A stretch of DNA of 48,739 nucleotides from assembly GCA_029978905.1 (NCBI GenBank), contig JAPOIM010000027.1, positions 1-48,739 on the forward strand. The letters run 5' to 3'. How positions within the stretch are numbered: position 1 is the stretch's first letter; the number at the start of each line of letters is the position of its first letter. The position numbers and the translations under genes were made by a program. This stretch comes from Planctomycetota bacterium. GTDB lineage: Bacteria; Planctomycetota; Planctomycetia; Pirellulales; UBA1268. Shown here in pieces: positions 9,970 through 18,942 of this stretch. A model generated the notes under the pieces. That model ran no database searches. It saw only the letters and a list, made by a program, of their open reading frames with translations, and was not told the DNA's origin.

Positions 9970-10976
9970 GGTTGGTGTAGTTGAGCATGCTGTCGGCGGT
10001 GCCCACGAGACCGTCGGGCGTCTCCAGGCCTGCAAACACGAGCGAGGCAAACGCGGCTGGGCTTTCCCGCAGGGCCCACGCCATGCACCGCACCATCAAC
10101 ACGCGGTAGCGAGGGTCGTGAAAGGTGTAGGTGTAGTGACCGGTCGTCGTGCCAATCACGCGGCCTCTCCCTTGTTCGTACGTCCAGAAGGCGTCTCCAC
10201 GGGTGTCGGGTGCTGCGAGGACATCGGCAAAGCTGGTCGAGGCTAACGCGGGGGAGGCAGGTGCGGCGGGGTGTCGGAGCGTGCTGGGGGACCACCGCGG
10301 CGATCACGTCGACCCCAGGCCGTTTCTGGAGATGCCAGTACGACTCGTCGTTGAACGGCAGCGACTCGGGCAGACCGTGGAAGACCGGATGCTCGGTGTT
10401 GAGGCGAAGCAGGTGATGCTCCCCAAACTTGCTCCACTGCGAGACGCCGTCGCCGTCCCACGCGCAGCCAAGGCACTCCGCGAGGTGGGCTGCTCTGTCT
10501 GCAGGTCGCATGATGCACGACTCGTGGATCGAAAACACCGCGCCCCCCTGGCGAACGTAGCTGCTGTACCGCGCGAACTGCTCGTCTGTCAGTTCGGGAA
10601 AATGCAGGTACTGAATCAGCAGGTCTGCCCGATCGAACTGTTCCTTCGTTGGGAATCCATACGCGGCCTCAACGGTGATCTTGGGGATGCGAGCGAGGAG
10701 TGGAAGGAAGGTTTCCTGGATGCGGATGTAGTCATGCTCACCGCCACCGTGGTCTTCCGGACCGGCGAGCCACAGGATGTGGAGTGGGCGACCGAGGTGT
10801 GCTGTTCCGTCCTGGGGCAGGAGGGCCGTGACGACTTCGCGAGGGCACAGCGGCAGGGGGTGGGGCACGAGCGATGCGCCATGATCGTTCTCGGCAGACC
10901 TGGCTGCGAGGGGGAAGCCCGCAAGCCACATGACGGCGGCGACGTGGAAGAAAAAAGGCACAACACGGCGTTGCAT
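9959..10976 (-). pseudogene. ThuA-domain protein, frameshifted
   Basis: The start at 10976 gives a signal peptide (residues about 1-29, ending ARSAEND), then a ThuA fold: HILWLAGPEDHGGGEHDYI, GGAVFSIHES and the DESYWHLQ region. After PGVDVIAAVVPQHAP (near 10285) this frame turns to Arg-rich, non-ThuA sequence. The expected end, with FWTYEQGRG, IGTTTGHYTYTFHDPRYR and a final LNYTNRAR, continues in another frame to the TAA at 9959. The break lies between about 10240 and 10285, close to a run of five C. Either a real frameshift mutation or a one-base assembly error would explain it. ThuA-family proteins take part in trehalose and keto-sugar use in Rhizobium; the role here is unknown. Confidence 0.75.
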
Positions 10977-11105
10977 GACAGTGGAACCCCCGGGCATGAG
11001 CGGGCCGTGTACCGCACGGCCTCTGCTGCGAGCGTGCAGAATACCGCACACGGTGACCAAGAGCCTGCGAGAATGCTTGGGGTGGGCCACGCTGTCAAAA
11101 GAGGC

Positions 11106-11339
11106 TCACGGAGGCAACTGACTCGTGATGGCTTGCCCAAATTGCCGGCCGGTTTCGGAGCCATCGATCATCGCCGCCGCACGCCGCTCGTTTGCGGGGC
11201 GTGAGGTGTCGCCCATTTCGCTGAGGCCGCCGTAGATCATGTTGCCAAGTGTGGCCGTCACAAGATCGGTGCCATGCTTGCAGCCAGCCGCGGTCGTAAG
11301 GCATGCAGCGGCTAGCACGATCGTCAGAGGGCGTCGCAT
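11106..11339 (-). CDS. Small lipoprotein, 77 aa, unknown function
   Basis: A short hydrophobic leader ends in a lipobox (TAAGC, Cys20), which predicts a lipid-anchored periplasmic protein of about 57 mature residues. The mature part (TLGNMIYGGLSEMGDT, then an Arg/Ala-rich helix and GRQFGQAI) has no domain that I recognise. The ATG at 11339 is the only sensible start; the longer open frame upstream on this strand is antisense to the sialate esterase and is not coding. It lies 129 bases upstream of the ThuA gene on the same strand and is divergent from the esterase. The lipobox and compact size support a real gene, but confidence is moderate. Confidence 0.6.
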   Translation of the reverse strand: MRRPLTIVLAAACLTTAAGCKHGTDLVTATLGNMIYGGLSEMGDTSRPANERRAAAMIDGSETGRQFGQAITSQLPP

Positions 11340-11512
11340 CTCGATGCTCCCATCGCGAACTTCGGGATGCGAAGACCGTAGACTCGCACCGTTTTTTCGA
11401 GCAAGAGCATCTTGTGACGTCCGCTCTGAGATCTCCGCGGCTGAGTCGAGCGCCGCGAGCGAGGTCCTGGATGGGCTGGTAGACTGCCGTTTCAAGGGAA
11501 CTGGGACTGATG

Positions 11513-11533
11513 ACGTGCGTGCGGAACGCACGT
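11513..11533. promoter_or_regulatory. Perfect 8-bp hairpin in leader of esterase operon
   Basis: ACGTGCGT (11513-11520) and ACGCACGT (11526-11533) form an 8-bp perfect stem around a five-base loop. It lies 37 bases before the esterase ATG at 11571, inside the 231-base divergent region shared with the lipoprotein gene. It could be a transcription-factor operator or a leader hairpin; the sequence alone cannot decide. Confidence 0.35.
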
Positions 11534-11570
11534 TGCTGGCCAAGCCACGTTTCTTCGGTGGGGCTGCATT

Positions 11571-13139
11571 ATGCGACGAGTCGTTCTGGGGCTGCTGCTT
11601 TGTTGTGTGGGCCCGGTTGCGGCAGAGGCGGCCTTGAGCCTGCCTGCCTTCTTCAGTGACTCGATGGTGCTGCAGCGCGATAGCGAGGTGGCGATCTGGG
11701 GAACGGCTGATCCTGGGGCCAGCGTGCGAGTGGAGTTTAAGGGGGCGTCTGAGACGGTCACCGCGGATGCAGCGGGGCGTTGGCACGCGGCCCTTGCCTC
11801 TGGAGCAGCGGATGCGTCTGGGCAGACGCTGACGGTAAGCAGCGGAGCTGACCGGAAAACGATCCGGGATGTGCTCGTTGGGGAAGTCTGGTTGGCCTCT
11901 GGGCAGTCGAACATGGTGTTCACGATGAACCGGGTGCCTGCGTATGCCGAGATTCTGGCGGAGGCAGACTCTCCACTGATCCGCATGTTCAACGCGCCGA
12001 CGGTGACGGCGGTCGAGCCCCAGGACGACATCGATGGGGCATGGGCGGTGTGTAGCCCGGAGACCGCGCCACAGTTTTCCGCAGTCGCCTTCTTCTTCGC
12101 GCGGAAACTTCATCAGGACCTCGGCGTGCCGGTGGGAGTGATCAAGACGGCATGGGGAGGCAAGCCGGTGGAAACGTTCACCAGCCGCGAAGCGCTCCGA
12201 TCCCTTCCTGCGACTGCCGAACTTGTCGAGCGGGCGGTGGCGGCCGATGACGGGTACGAGCCTGCAGCCGCTCGGCAGCAGCACGAACGTCGGCTCGCTG
12301 CGTGGGAGGAGGCGGATACGGCCTGGAAGGCAAAGCCAGAGGCGAGCCGGGGAAATCGCCCCAGGCGGCCGGCGGCTCCGAAGCGGCCCCTCGACACCGA
12401 AGGGCAGCCGGGCGTGCTTTTTAACAGCATGATTCACCCGTTCGTCGGCTACACGATCCGCGGTGCGATCTGGTACCAGGGGGAAGCCAATGCGAAGGCA
12501 GGGGCCGTGCCGTATGACCAGACGTTGCCACTGATGATCCGTGACTGGCGCACCCGCTGGAACGACGACTTCTCTTTCTACTTCGTGCAGCTGGCCAACT
12601 TCCGAAAGCCCACGCTCGAACCTGGTGACAACGACCCCTGGCCGCTGTTGCAAGATCGCATGCGACGAATCCTAGAGACGACGCCCAAGACCGGCATGGC
12701 AGTGACCAACGACGTTGGCGAAGCCGGCGACATCCATCCTAAGAACAAACACGACGTCGGAGAGCGGCTAGCGCTGTGGGCCCTGGCCCACGACTACGGG
12801 CGCGATCTCATCGCTTCGGGGCCGCTGCTCCGGTCGCACGAGGTTAAGGGGAATCGCATGGAGGTGAGCTTTGACCATGTGGGCACGGGGCTCCGCACAC
12901 GCGACGGGGTGGTGCTTGGCCGTTTTGAGATCGCAGGGGCAGACCGTGTTTGGCGCTGGGCCGACGCAAAGATTACGGGAAGCGACACGGTGTCTGTGAG
13001 TCACCCTGAGGTGCCAAAGCCGGTCGCGGTTCGCTATGCATGGGCTGCGAATCCTGAGGGTGCGAATCTTGTGAACAGTGCTGGCTTGCCTGCATCGGTG
13101 TTTCGCACCGACGACTGGGATGACGTGGAGGCAAAGTAG
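11571..13139 (+). CDS. Sialate O-acetylesterase (SASA/DUF303 family)
   Basis: A 522-residue secreted SGNH-type carbohydrate esterase. A signal peptide (1-20) precedes an N-terminal sandwich starting LPAFFSDSMVLQR. The esterase core follows, with the catalytic Ser in SGQSNM (Ser113) and the Asp-x-His pair in GDIHPKNK (Asp387, His389). GGKPVETFTS and IWYQGEANA are typical family blocks. It removes O-acetyl groups from sialic acids or other acetylated glycans; the real substrate is unknown. The length is usual for the planctomycete and Bacteroidetes family. A GGTGGGG sequence lies just before the ATG. The downstream DUF6807 gene begins six bases after the stop, so the two form an operon. Confidence 0.93.
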   Translation: MRRVVLGLLLCCVGPVAAEAALSLPAFFSDSMVLQRDSEVAIWGTADPGASVRVEFKGASETVTADAAGRWHAALASGAADASGQTLTVSSGADRKTIRDVLVGEVWLASGQSNMVFTMNRVPAYAEILAEADSPLIRMFNAPTVTAVEPQDDIDGAWAVCSPETAPQFSAVAFFFARKLHQDLGVPVGVIKTAWGGKPVETFTSREALRSLPATAELVERAVAADDGYEPAAARQQHERRLAAWEEADTAWKAKPEASRGNRPRRPAAPKRPLDTEGQPGVLFNSMIHPFVGYTIRGAIWYQGEANAKAGAVPYDQTLPLMIRDWRTRWNDDFSFYFVQLANFRKPTLEPGDNDPWPLLQDRMRRILETTPKTGMAVTNDVGEAGDIHPKNKHDVGERLALWALAHDYGRDLIASGPLLRSHEVKGNRMEVSFDHVGTGLRTRDGVVLGRFEIAGADRVWRWADAKITGSDTVSVSHPEVPKPVAVRYAWAANPEGANLVNSAGLPASVFRTDDWDDVEAK

Positions 13140-13144
13140 GCAGC

Positions 13145-14080
13145 ATGCATGCGCGATCACCTGGGCTGGTCTTCGTGATGGTTGCCACGAGTGCACTGAT
13201 GGCATGTGCGGCGATGGGGGTCGCTGAGGATGGGGGTGACGCCGGCCAACTCGTGCTCTCCAGCGGTGACCGACCGATTGCGGTCTACAACACGGCGTAC
13301 GTGCCGTCGCCTGATCCCGCGCAGCCGTGGTTTGGCCGGAGCGGGTTTTTGCATCCGGTCATGACGCCGCAGGGCCGCGTGGTCACCGACGGCTTCCCCG
13401 CGGATCATCTCCATCAGCATGGTCTGATGTTTGCATGGACACGCAGCACGTTCGGAGGAAAACCGGTCGATTTTTGGAACAGCGCGAAGCAGGAAGGTCG
13501 GGTGGAGCATGTCGAGACACTCCACCACACGGCCGACCACATCGAAGTGCGGCTGCAGCACGTGGTGACAAATGGGGATCAAGCTGTGGTGGCGCTGCGT
13601 GAGACCTGGAAGATCGATCGTGTACCCCATCCCACCATGCATGTGTTCGATCTTGAGTCGACGCAGGTGTGCGCGGGCGAGCGACCGCTGCTGCTGCCTG
13701 AATATCACTACGGCGGCATGTGCGTGCGGGGGCCGCTGCACTGGAACTCTGGAAACGTGATGCTGACGAGTGAAGGAAAAGGTCAGCAGGAGGGCAACCA
13801 CTCGAGGCCGAACTGGGTGGCCATCTCAGGGAGCGTGGATGGGCAACCGTGCGGGCTCGCAGCGTTTTCGCACCCCAACAACTTCCGCAGTCCGCAGCCG
13901 GTGCGGCTGCATCCTCAGATGCCGTACTTTTGCTTCGCCCCCATGGTGCTCGGGGAGTTTAAGATCACGCCGGCAGCGCCGTATGTGTCCCGTTTTCGTT
14001 TTGCGGCCTTCGACGGCGCGGTCGATGCCGTCGGCCTCGATGAGGTCTGGAGAGCGTTCGCAGACGCGCCCAGCCGTTGA
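13145..14080 (+). CDS. DUF6807 (PmoA-like) secreted protein, copy 2
   Basis: A 311-residue protein with a signal peptide (residues about 1-28) followed by the DUF6807 fold. Key blocks are SGFLHPVMTPQGRVV, then DHLHQHGLMFAW with the same clustered-His pattern as copy 1, YHYGGMCVRG, and the C-terminal YFCFAPMVLG. Function is unknown; a role in sugar catabolism is inferred from neighbours. It is the second gene of an operon with the sialate O-acetylesterase and ends 23 bases before the convergent c-di-GMP gene. It differs enough from copy 1 (6849-7868) that it is unlikely to be a recent duplicate. Confidence 0.88.
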   Translation: MHARSPGLVFVMVATSALMACAAMGVAEDGGDAGQLVLSSGDRPIAVYNTAYVPSPDPAQPWFGRSGFLHPVMTPQGRVVTDGFPADHLHQHGLMFAWTRSTFGGKPVDFWNSAKQEGRVEHVETLHHTADHIEVRLQHVVTNGDQAVVALRETWKIDRVPHPTMHVFDLESTQVCAGERPLLLPEYHYGGMCVRGPLHWNSGNVMLTSEGKGQQEGNHSRPNWVAISGSVDGQPCGLAAFSHPNNFRSPQPVRLHPQMPYFCFAPMVLGEFKITPAAPYVSRFRFAAFDGAVDAVGLDEVWRAFADAPSR

Positions 14081-14103
14081 GTCGAGGCGGGCCGACTTCT
14101 TCG

Positions 14104-16203
14104 TTAGGGTGTCCCCTGATCTGGCGAAGTACTGGGCGGTATGGAACTGTCGAACCGCTCAGCGATCTGCTGGACGGAGAACCGGTGCTCCTCCAGTGCC
14201 GCCACGCATGCGGTGTCGAGTTTGCCGTCCGCTGCCATCTCTCGAAGTTTGTCGTAGGCCAAGTCAGCATCCCAGGCTTTTTTGTAGGGCCTGCTGCTCG
14301 TGAGCGCGTCGAAGATATCCGCCACGGTCACGATCCTCGCTTCCAGTGGGATCTCGTTCCCCTGCAGTTTGCGAGGGTAGCCGCTGCCATCAAGAAACTC
14401 GTGGTGGGCAGTCACGATGTTCCGCAACATCCGGATGCCGGAGAACTGACCGAGTTCAAACTCGTCGATCAGCATCTCGACAATTCGCGCACCGAGGTCC
14501 ACGTGCGTCGCCATCATGGCTTTCTCGGAAACGTTCAAGACGTCTGGTTTTTGAAGCACCGAGTTGGCGACGCCAAGTTTCCCGATGTCGTGGAAGGGGG
14601 CGAATAAAAACGTCAGATCCACGAAATCATCCGGGAGCGATTGCTGCGCAGCCAACTCCGCGGCGATGACCTTCGCGTAGCGGGCCATTCGCTGGAGGTG
14701 AGACCCTGTTTCAGCGTCGCGGTAGTGGGCCACGTGGCTCACGGCATGTGCCGTGCCGTGGAGAGCCCTGACCGCAAACACCTCCTGGCAGATCAGCATC
14801 TGGATCATGTTGATTTGCACAGCAATTCTCGCGAGTACCTCGTCGGTGAACGCACGGGGATGTTGCGAATCGAAGAAAAGAAAGCCGATGAAGTCGCCGT
14901 GTACGAAGATCGGCACAGTGTACGAGGAGCGGTACTGCATCAGCTGCAGGAGCTGCGAGTGAGGAGTGTGCCGCGAAGTCTCTTTGCGAAGGTCGTGGAT
15001 GACCCTGGCGGATCGGGTGGCGATGAGGTTTGTCAGACTAGGAACGTCAGCGAGGACCGCTGAGTAGTCCGAAAGCAACCCCCCGTCGTCGGTTGCTTGG
15101 ATCGCCATCGTGAGCCGGCCTGTCGCACGGGTATAGGTCGCAAACGAAATTTGATCCACGATCGGCGCGATGCGATTGAGTTGCTTTCGCATCAGCTGAA
15201 GTTGATCGTGGAGAGACGGTGAAAGTGGAAGCGTCTGCAGGGGGGCATCCGCCCGCGGTTCATTGCGGTTGTGGACACTCTCCATCGCATCGCCGCAGTT
15301 CGAGCGATCCTTGCCCCGCAGCTTTGCTGCGTACAGTCTTCTGTCAGCCGTTTCGACGAGGTCTCGCCAGGAAGCTGTCGGTTTTGGAGTGAGCTCGATT
15401 GCTCCGCCGACAGAGATGGTGTGAGGTGGATGTGGACTGCTGGTCGACGATTCTCGCGTCAGTCGCACCATGCTCTCGGCAATGAAGGTCAATCCATCGG
15501 CCGTGATTCCTGGAACGATCGCCAGGAACTCGTCTCCTCCCCAGCGGCCGACCGTATCGCCGCCTCGTCCGCAGAGTTTGCGGAAAAGCGTTCCCGCACG
15601 ATTCAGACAGGCATCGCCTGCCGTGTGACCGTAGGTGTCGTTGATCGATTTGAAGTTGTCGATGTCGATCATGAGGATCGCAATCGCGGTCCTCTTGTTC
15701 GCCGCGTCGCCCCACATCCTCTCGAGCAGTCGTTCAAGGCCGCGGCGGTTGGCGAGTCCGGTTACGGGGTCCGTGAGCGCGAGCTCGGTAAGGTCAATGC
15801 GATCCTGGGTTTCGGTGCGATGGCGATGGAGTGCCAGGTCGAGAGTTGCCTTAAGGTCTTCTGGGCGAAAGGGCTTGATGAGGTAACCGATGGGAGAGAT
15901 GTCGAGTGCCCGAGTAAACGTTTCGTCGTCGTAGCGTGCCGTAACAAACACAACGGGGATCGAATGCCTCTCGTAGATCGATTTGGCTGCGAGGATGCCG
16001 TCTTCTCCATCCGTGAGAGTGACGTCCATCAAGAGCAGTGCCGGCTGCCAATCGTCTGCGGCTTCGATCGCTGCTGTCACGGAATCCACAATCCCGCAGA
16101 CTTCGTATCCAAATCCCGTGAGGTGGTTGGCAATGATGCGACTGGTCGCGTCGTCAGCGTCTGCGATGAGAACTCGAGTGCGATCAGAGGGCGTTGTGGT
16201 CAT
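14104..16203 (-). CDS. Response regulator with GGDEF, GAF and HD-GYP domains (c-di-GMP turnover)
   Basis: A 699-residue cytosolic signalling protein. A receiver domain (residues about 9-125) has its acceptor Asp at 60 and the conserved Lys at 110. A GGDEF domain (about 140-300) has intact GGDEF at 222-226 and an RxxD inhibitory site (Arg213, Asp216), so it should make cyclic di-GMP. A GAF-like region (about 340-475) follows. The HD-GYP domain (about 485-685) has RDAETGSH, HD at 538-539 and HHEFLDGSGYP at 600-610, so it should also hydrolyse it. Both active sites look intact. No histidine kinase lies nearby. It is convergent with DUF6807 copy 2, and a small membrane protein may precede it in the same operon. 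Confidence 0.93.
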   Translation of the reverse strand: MTTTPSDRTRVLIADADDATSRIIANHLTGFGYEVCGIVDSVTAAIEAADDWQPALLLMDVTLTDGEDGILAAKSIYERHSIPVVFVTARYDDETFTRALDISPIGYLIKPFRPEDLKATLDLALHRHRTETQDRIDLTELALTDPVTGLANRRGLERLLERMWGDAANKRTAIAILMIDIDNFKSINDTYGHTAGDACLNRAGTLFRKLCGRGGDTVGRWGGDEFLAIVPGITADGLTFIAESMVRLTRESSTSSPHPPHTISVGGAIELTPKPTASWRDLVETADRRLYAAKLRGKDRSNCGDAMESVHNRNEPRADAPLQTLPLSPSLHDQLQLMRKQLNRIAPIVDQISFATYTRATGRLTMAIQATDDGGLLSDYSAVLADVPSLTNLIATRSARVIHDLRKETSRHTPHSQLLQLMQYRSSYTVPIFVHGDFIGFLFFDSQHPRAFTDEVLARIAVQINMIQMLICQEVFAVRALHGTAHAVSHVAHYRDAETGSHLQRMARYAKVIAAELAAQQSLPDDFVDLTFLFAPFHDIGKLGVANSVLQKPDVLNVSEKAMMATHVDLGARIVEMLIDEFELGQFSGIRMLRNIVTAHHEFLDGSGYPRKLQGNEIPLEARIVTVADIFDALTSSRPYKKAWDADLAYDKLREMAADGKLDTACVAALEEHRFSVQQIAERFDSSIPPSTSPDQGTP

Positions 16204-16228
16204 GGGGACACGGGGGCGGAGCGGCAGC

Positions 16229-16492
16229 TCACATCCTGTGAGTTCCTGTCTCGGTGTGCGGTGAAGGCGTAGGGAGCGGATTCATGGTGGCGACGGGCGA
16301 AAACACTCGTCTTTTTCTCTGGCGGCGCGAGACACCATTGGCAGCGATGATGCCCATGATGGAGCATGCGCCGACAAGGAGAAGGAGCATCGCCTGTGCT
16401 GTGGAGCTGCCATCCCACGCCCTGACGAAGAGACTCAGTACGAAGCGGACAGCGATGTTGGGGTCGTCGCCTGGGGGAGGCTCGGTATCCAT
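16229..16492 (-). CDS. Possible small membrane protein, 87 aa
   Basis: The ATG at 16492 has a GGAGG site five bases upstream. The product has a charged N-terminus, one hydrophobic segment (residues about 33-55, LLLLVGACSIMGIIAANG), then a basic RRQRKRR stretch and a Pro/Thr-rich tail. This suits a single-pass inner-membrane protein. It ends 25 bases before the start of the REC-GGDEF-HD-GYP gene on the same strand, so a link to c-di-GMP signalling is possible. I recognise no family. The good ribosome-binding site and clean membrane segment argue for a real gene; the short length argues for caution. Confidence 0.45.
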   Translation of the reverse strand: MDTEPPPGDDPNIAVRFVLSLFVRAWDGSSTAQAMLLLLVGACSIMGIIAANGVSRRQRKRRVFSPVATMNPLPTPSPHTETGTHRM

Positions 16493-16727
16493 CACGACCT
16501 CCGTCGCGTGAACGTGATGAAGGTGCGCTCAACGAAAAAGAAAGCGTACCAACTCTCTGTCGAACGGGAATGTGTCGAGTGCCTGTTCCGGTGAGCAGCA
16601 CGAGCGACTCTCGGATCACTGTTCATCGAGCGTCAGCCCGTGCTGTAAGATGGGTCGGCGGGATCGAAGGTGGCCATCGAGGTGGCACGGTATTGCCTGG
16701 ATGGAACCGTGTGTGGAGGACTCAGAA
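16493..16727. other. Divergent intergenic region upstream of the DUF1080 operon
   Basis: This 235-base gap lies between the possible small membrane gene and the DUF1080 gene and should carry promoters for both directions. Its ribosome-binding site, GGAGGA at 16715-16720, is seven bases before the ATG at 16728 and decides that start over an in-frame alternative at 16572. No other element was recognised. Confidence 0.5.
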
Positions 16728-17546
16728 ATGGTGCGACGTGTCTTCGGCATGAACCGAATGGTGGTGCGGGGGTGGCTCTGCACGGGCGTTCTCGCCCTGG
16801 CGACTTTGCTTGTGCCGAGGTGGGAGTTGTGGGCTGCGGATGGCGTGATCCCCGAGCCAGCCACAGATGTTCCCGAGACCAGCGAGAGCTGGGCGACTCC
16901 CTCGTTCGTTGATCTGTTTAACGGGCGTGACCTGACCGGCTGGAAGAACGTCAACACGGCCGACGACACGTGGAGCGTGAAAGACGGACTGCTCGTGTGT
17001 CGCGGCCAGCCGATTGGGGTGATGCGGTCGGAGAAGCAGTACGAGAACTTCCTGCTCCATATTGAGTGGCGACACATGCAACCGGGTGGCAACTCCGGTG
17101 TGTTTGTGTGGAGCGAGGGACGCGTGCCGGAGGGAACGCGTCTGCCGAAGGGCATGGAAGTGCAGATGCTCGAGCTTGATTGGGTCAATCAGCATCCACT
17201 CAAGGATGGCTCGCCAAACCACATTGGCTACATCTCAGGGGAACTGTTTGGAGCAGGCGGGCTTGTGGCCACGCCCGACAATCCGCGCGGCAGTCGCAGC
17301 ATGGCCTACGAACTGCGATGCAAAGGGCACGGAGAGTGGAACGTGTACGACGTGGTGTGCGTGGACGGCACGGTGAAACTCTCGATCAATGGGAAGTTCG
17401 TGAACTCAATCCGTAGTTCGTCGGTGCGCAAGGGGTATCTTTGCCTGGAATCGGAGGGAGCGGAGATCCATTTCCGCAACATTCGCATCCTTGAGCTGCC
17501 CCCAGGGATCACCTCGGCCGCGGAAACTGCCGATGTGGTGGAGTAG
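16728..17546 (+). CDS. DUF1080 (3-keto-disaccharide hydrolase family) secreted protein
   Basis: A 272-residue protein from the ATG at 16728, which has GGAGGA seven bases upstream. A signal peptide (about 1-34, ending LWAADG) is followed by the DUF1080 concanavalin-like sandwich: [47 protein letters not shown], and the C-terminal [12 protein letters not shown]. The family includes enzymes that split 3-keto-disaccharides, and many planctomycete copies are uncharacterised. An in-frame upstream extension to 16572 lacks a ribosome-binding site and was not used. It is the first gene of a plus-strand operon with DUF1552, DUF1592 and a propeller gene. Confidence 0.9.
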   Translation: MVRRVFGMNRMVVRGWLCTGVLALATLLVPRWELWAADGVIPEPATDVPETSESWATPSFVDLFNGRDLTGWKNVNTADDTWSVKDGLLVCRGQPIGVMRSEKQYENFLLHIEWRHMQPGGNSGVFVWSEGRVPEGTRLPKGMEVQMLELDWVNQHPLKDGSPNHIGYISGELFGAGGLVATPDNPRGSRSMAYELRCKGHGEWNVYDVVCVDGTVKLSINGKFVNSIRSSSVRKGYLCLESEGAEIHFRNIRILELPPGITSAAETADVVE

Positions 17547-17581
17547 GCTCGGGATGATGTGCTGAGAAAAGGAGAACCGAC

Positions 17582-18910
17582 ATGCTCAATCGACGAAGCC
17601 TTTTGCGGGGGATGACTGCTGGGGCTGCCATCGCCTGTGGCGGTCCGGCCAATCTGGGCGTGCCGTCGCTCCTGGCTGGGGCGAGTGACAGCAGTGGCGG
17701 TCCGAAGCGTGTCATCTTCTTCCTCCAGAACCAGGGGTTTGATCCCGCGACCTGCATTCCCGTCGGCATGAGCGGGAGTGGTTCCCTTGCCAAGGCCACG
17801 CTGCCTGAGCCGATCCGTCCTCTCGAACCGTTCAAAGAGCGGCTGCATATCATCAGTGGCTTGCATGGCCGCCACACGAGCCCTTCGCACAGCGCCTTCT
17901 TCGGCGCCTTGGGTGGCTACCGCGGCGGTGATGGTGTTCCGCCGAGTGCCGCCACGATCGACGACTGCGTGAGCCGAGCGCTGCCTGAGACGCTCCTGCC
18001 CCACCTCTGCATCGGAATGGACTCACTGGAGAACATGCGGACGAAGCCGACCTTGGCCACGCTATCGGCAAGTGGTGCGGGCCAGCCGATCTTCATGCAT
18101 TCCAATCCCAACCACCTCCATCAGATGCTCTACGGCGGGATCGCCGACGGTGATATTCGTCGACAGCACCTGGCCCAGTCGCAGGTGATGGATCGCGTTG
18201 AGCAGCTGGCCACGACCAAGGGGCACGGACTCCCGACCGCCGACCAGCACCGATACGGGCAGTATCTGCAGGGCTTTCAGGAGAGCAACGGCTTGCGCCA
18301 ACGGCTCGACGCGGTGGCCGATCGGCTTCGCACCTTCGCGCCGGCGGTCGACGAGCGCTACACCCAGCCGCAGTTTGAGACAGACTGGCACGACTGCCTG
18401 CTGGACCTGGGGATTTCCGCGGTCACCTCCGGAATCACGAGCACGCTCACCATCGGCTCCGGGCGGGGCGAGATTTTTGGCTCCTGGAAAGGCTTGGGGG
18501 TCACGGAGCAGGGGCACAACCTCGGCCACATGGAGCAGCCCGACAACCCGATCTGGGTGAAAATCCGTCAGTACAACAGCCGCATGCTCGTGCGAATCAT
18601 GGAGGCCCTTGAGCGGATTCCGGAAGGCAGCGGCACGATGATGGATCACACGCTCATCGTGTACACGAGCAACAACGCCGACAAACAGCACACCAGTGGC
18701 GCCAACTGGCCGGTGATGCTCCTCGGCAACTGTGGTGGCATTTTCAAGACCGGCCACTTCACGCAACTGGATGGCACTCGGCCGATCAACGCGCTCTACA
18801 CCTCCATCCTGCGTGCTGTTGGCCAGAACGTCGATCGCTTCAATTTGAGCGAGAGCATGGCGAAGAAGTTCGACTCGGCGTCGGGGCCGCTGCGGGAAGT
18901 TTTCGTCTGA
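17582..18910 (+). CDS. DUF1552 domain protein, Tat-exported
   Basis: A 442-residue protein matching DUF1552, a family related to the DUF1501 alkaline-phosphatase-like fold and nearly always paired with a DUF1592 cytochrome. The N-terminus NRRSLLRG is a twin-arginine signal, followed by a hydrophobic stretch to about residue 33. Blocks include [32 protein letters not shown] and [14 protein letters not shown] near the C-terminus. The reaction is unknown. A ribosome-binding site AGGAGAA precedes the ATG. The stop is 32 bases upstream of the DUF1592 start, so the two are cotranscribed. Confidence 0.92.
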   Translation: MLNRRSLLRGMTAGAAIACGGPANLGVPSLLAGASDSSGGPKRVIFFLQNQGFDPATCIPVGMSGSGSLAKATLPEPIRPLEPFKERLHIISGLHGRHTSPSHSAFFGALGGYRGGDGVPPSAATIDDCVSRALPETLLPHLCIGMDSLENMRTKPTLATLSASGAGQPIFMHSNPNHLHQMLYGGIADGDIRRQHLAQSQVMDRVEQLATTKGHGLPTADQHRYGQYLQGFQESNGLRQRLDAVADRLRTFAPAVDERYTQPQFETDWHDCLLDLGISAVTSGITSTLTIGSGRGEIFGSWKGLGVTEQGHNLGHMEQPDNPIWVKIRQYNSRMLVRIMEALERIPEGSGTMMDHTLIVYTSNNADKQHTSGANWPVMLLGNCGGIFKTGHFTQLDGTRPINALYTSILRAVGQNVDRFNLSESMAKKFDSASGPLREVFV

Positions 18911-18942
18911 GGGTGCCCTGCGCCGTGGTGGGGAGTCGTCTG

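Noticed and set aside
11340-12653. Long minus-strand open frame opposite the sialate esterase
   Set aside because: Arg- and His-rich, with no domain or signal peptide; only its last 77 codons, downstream of the esterase start, look like a real lipoprotein gene.
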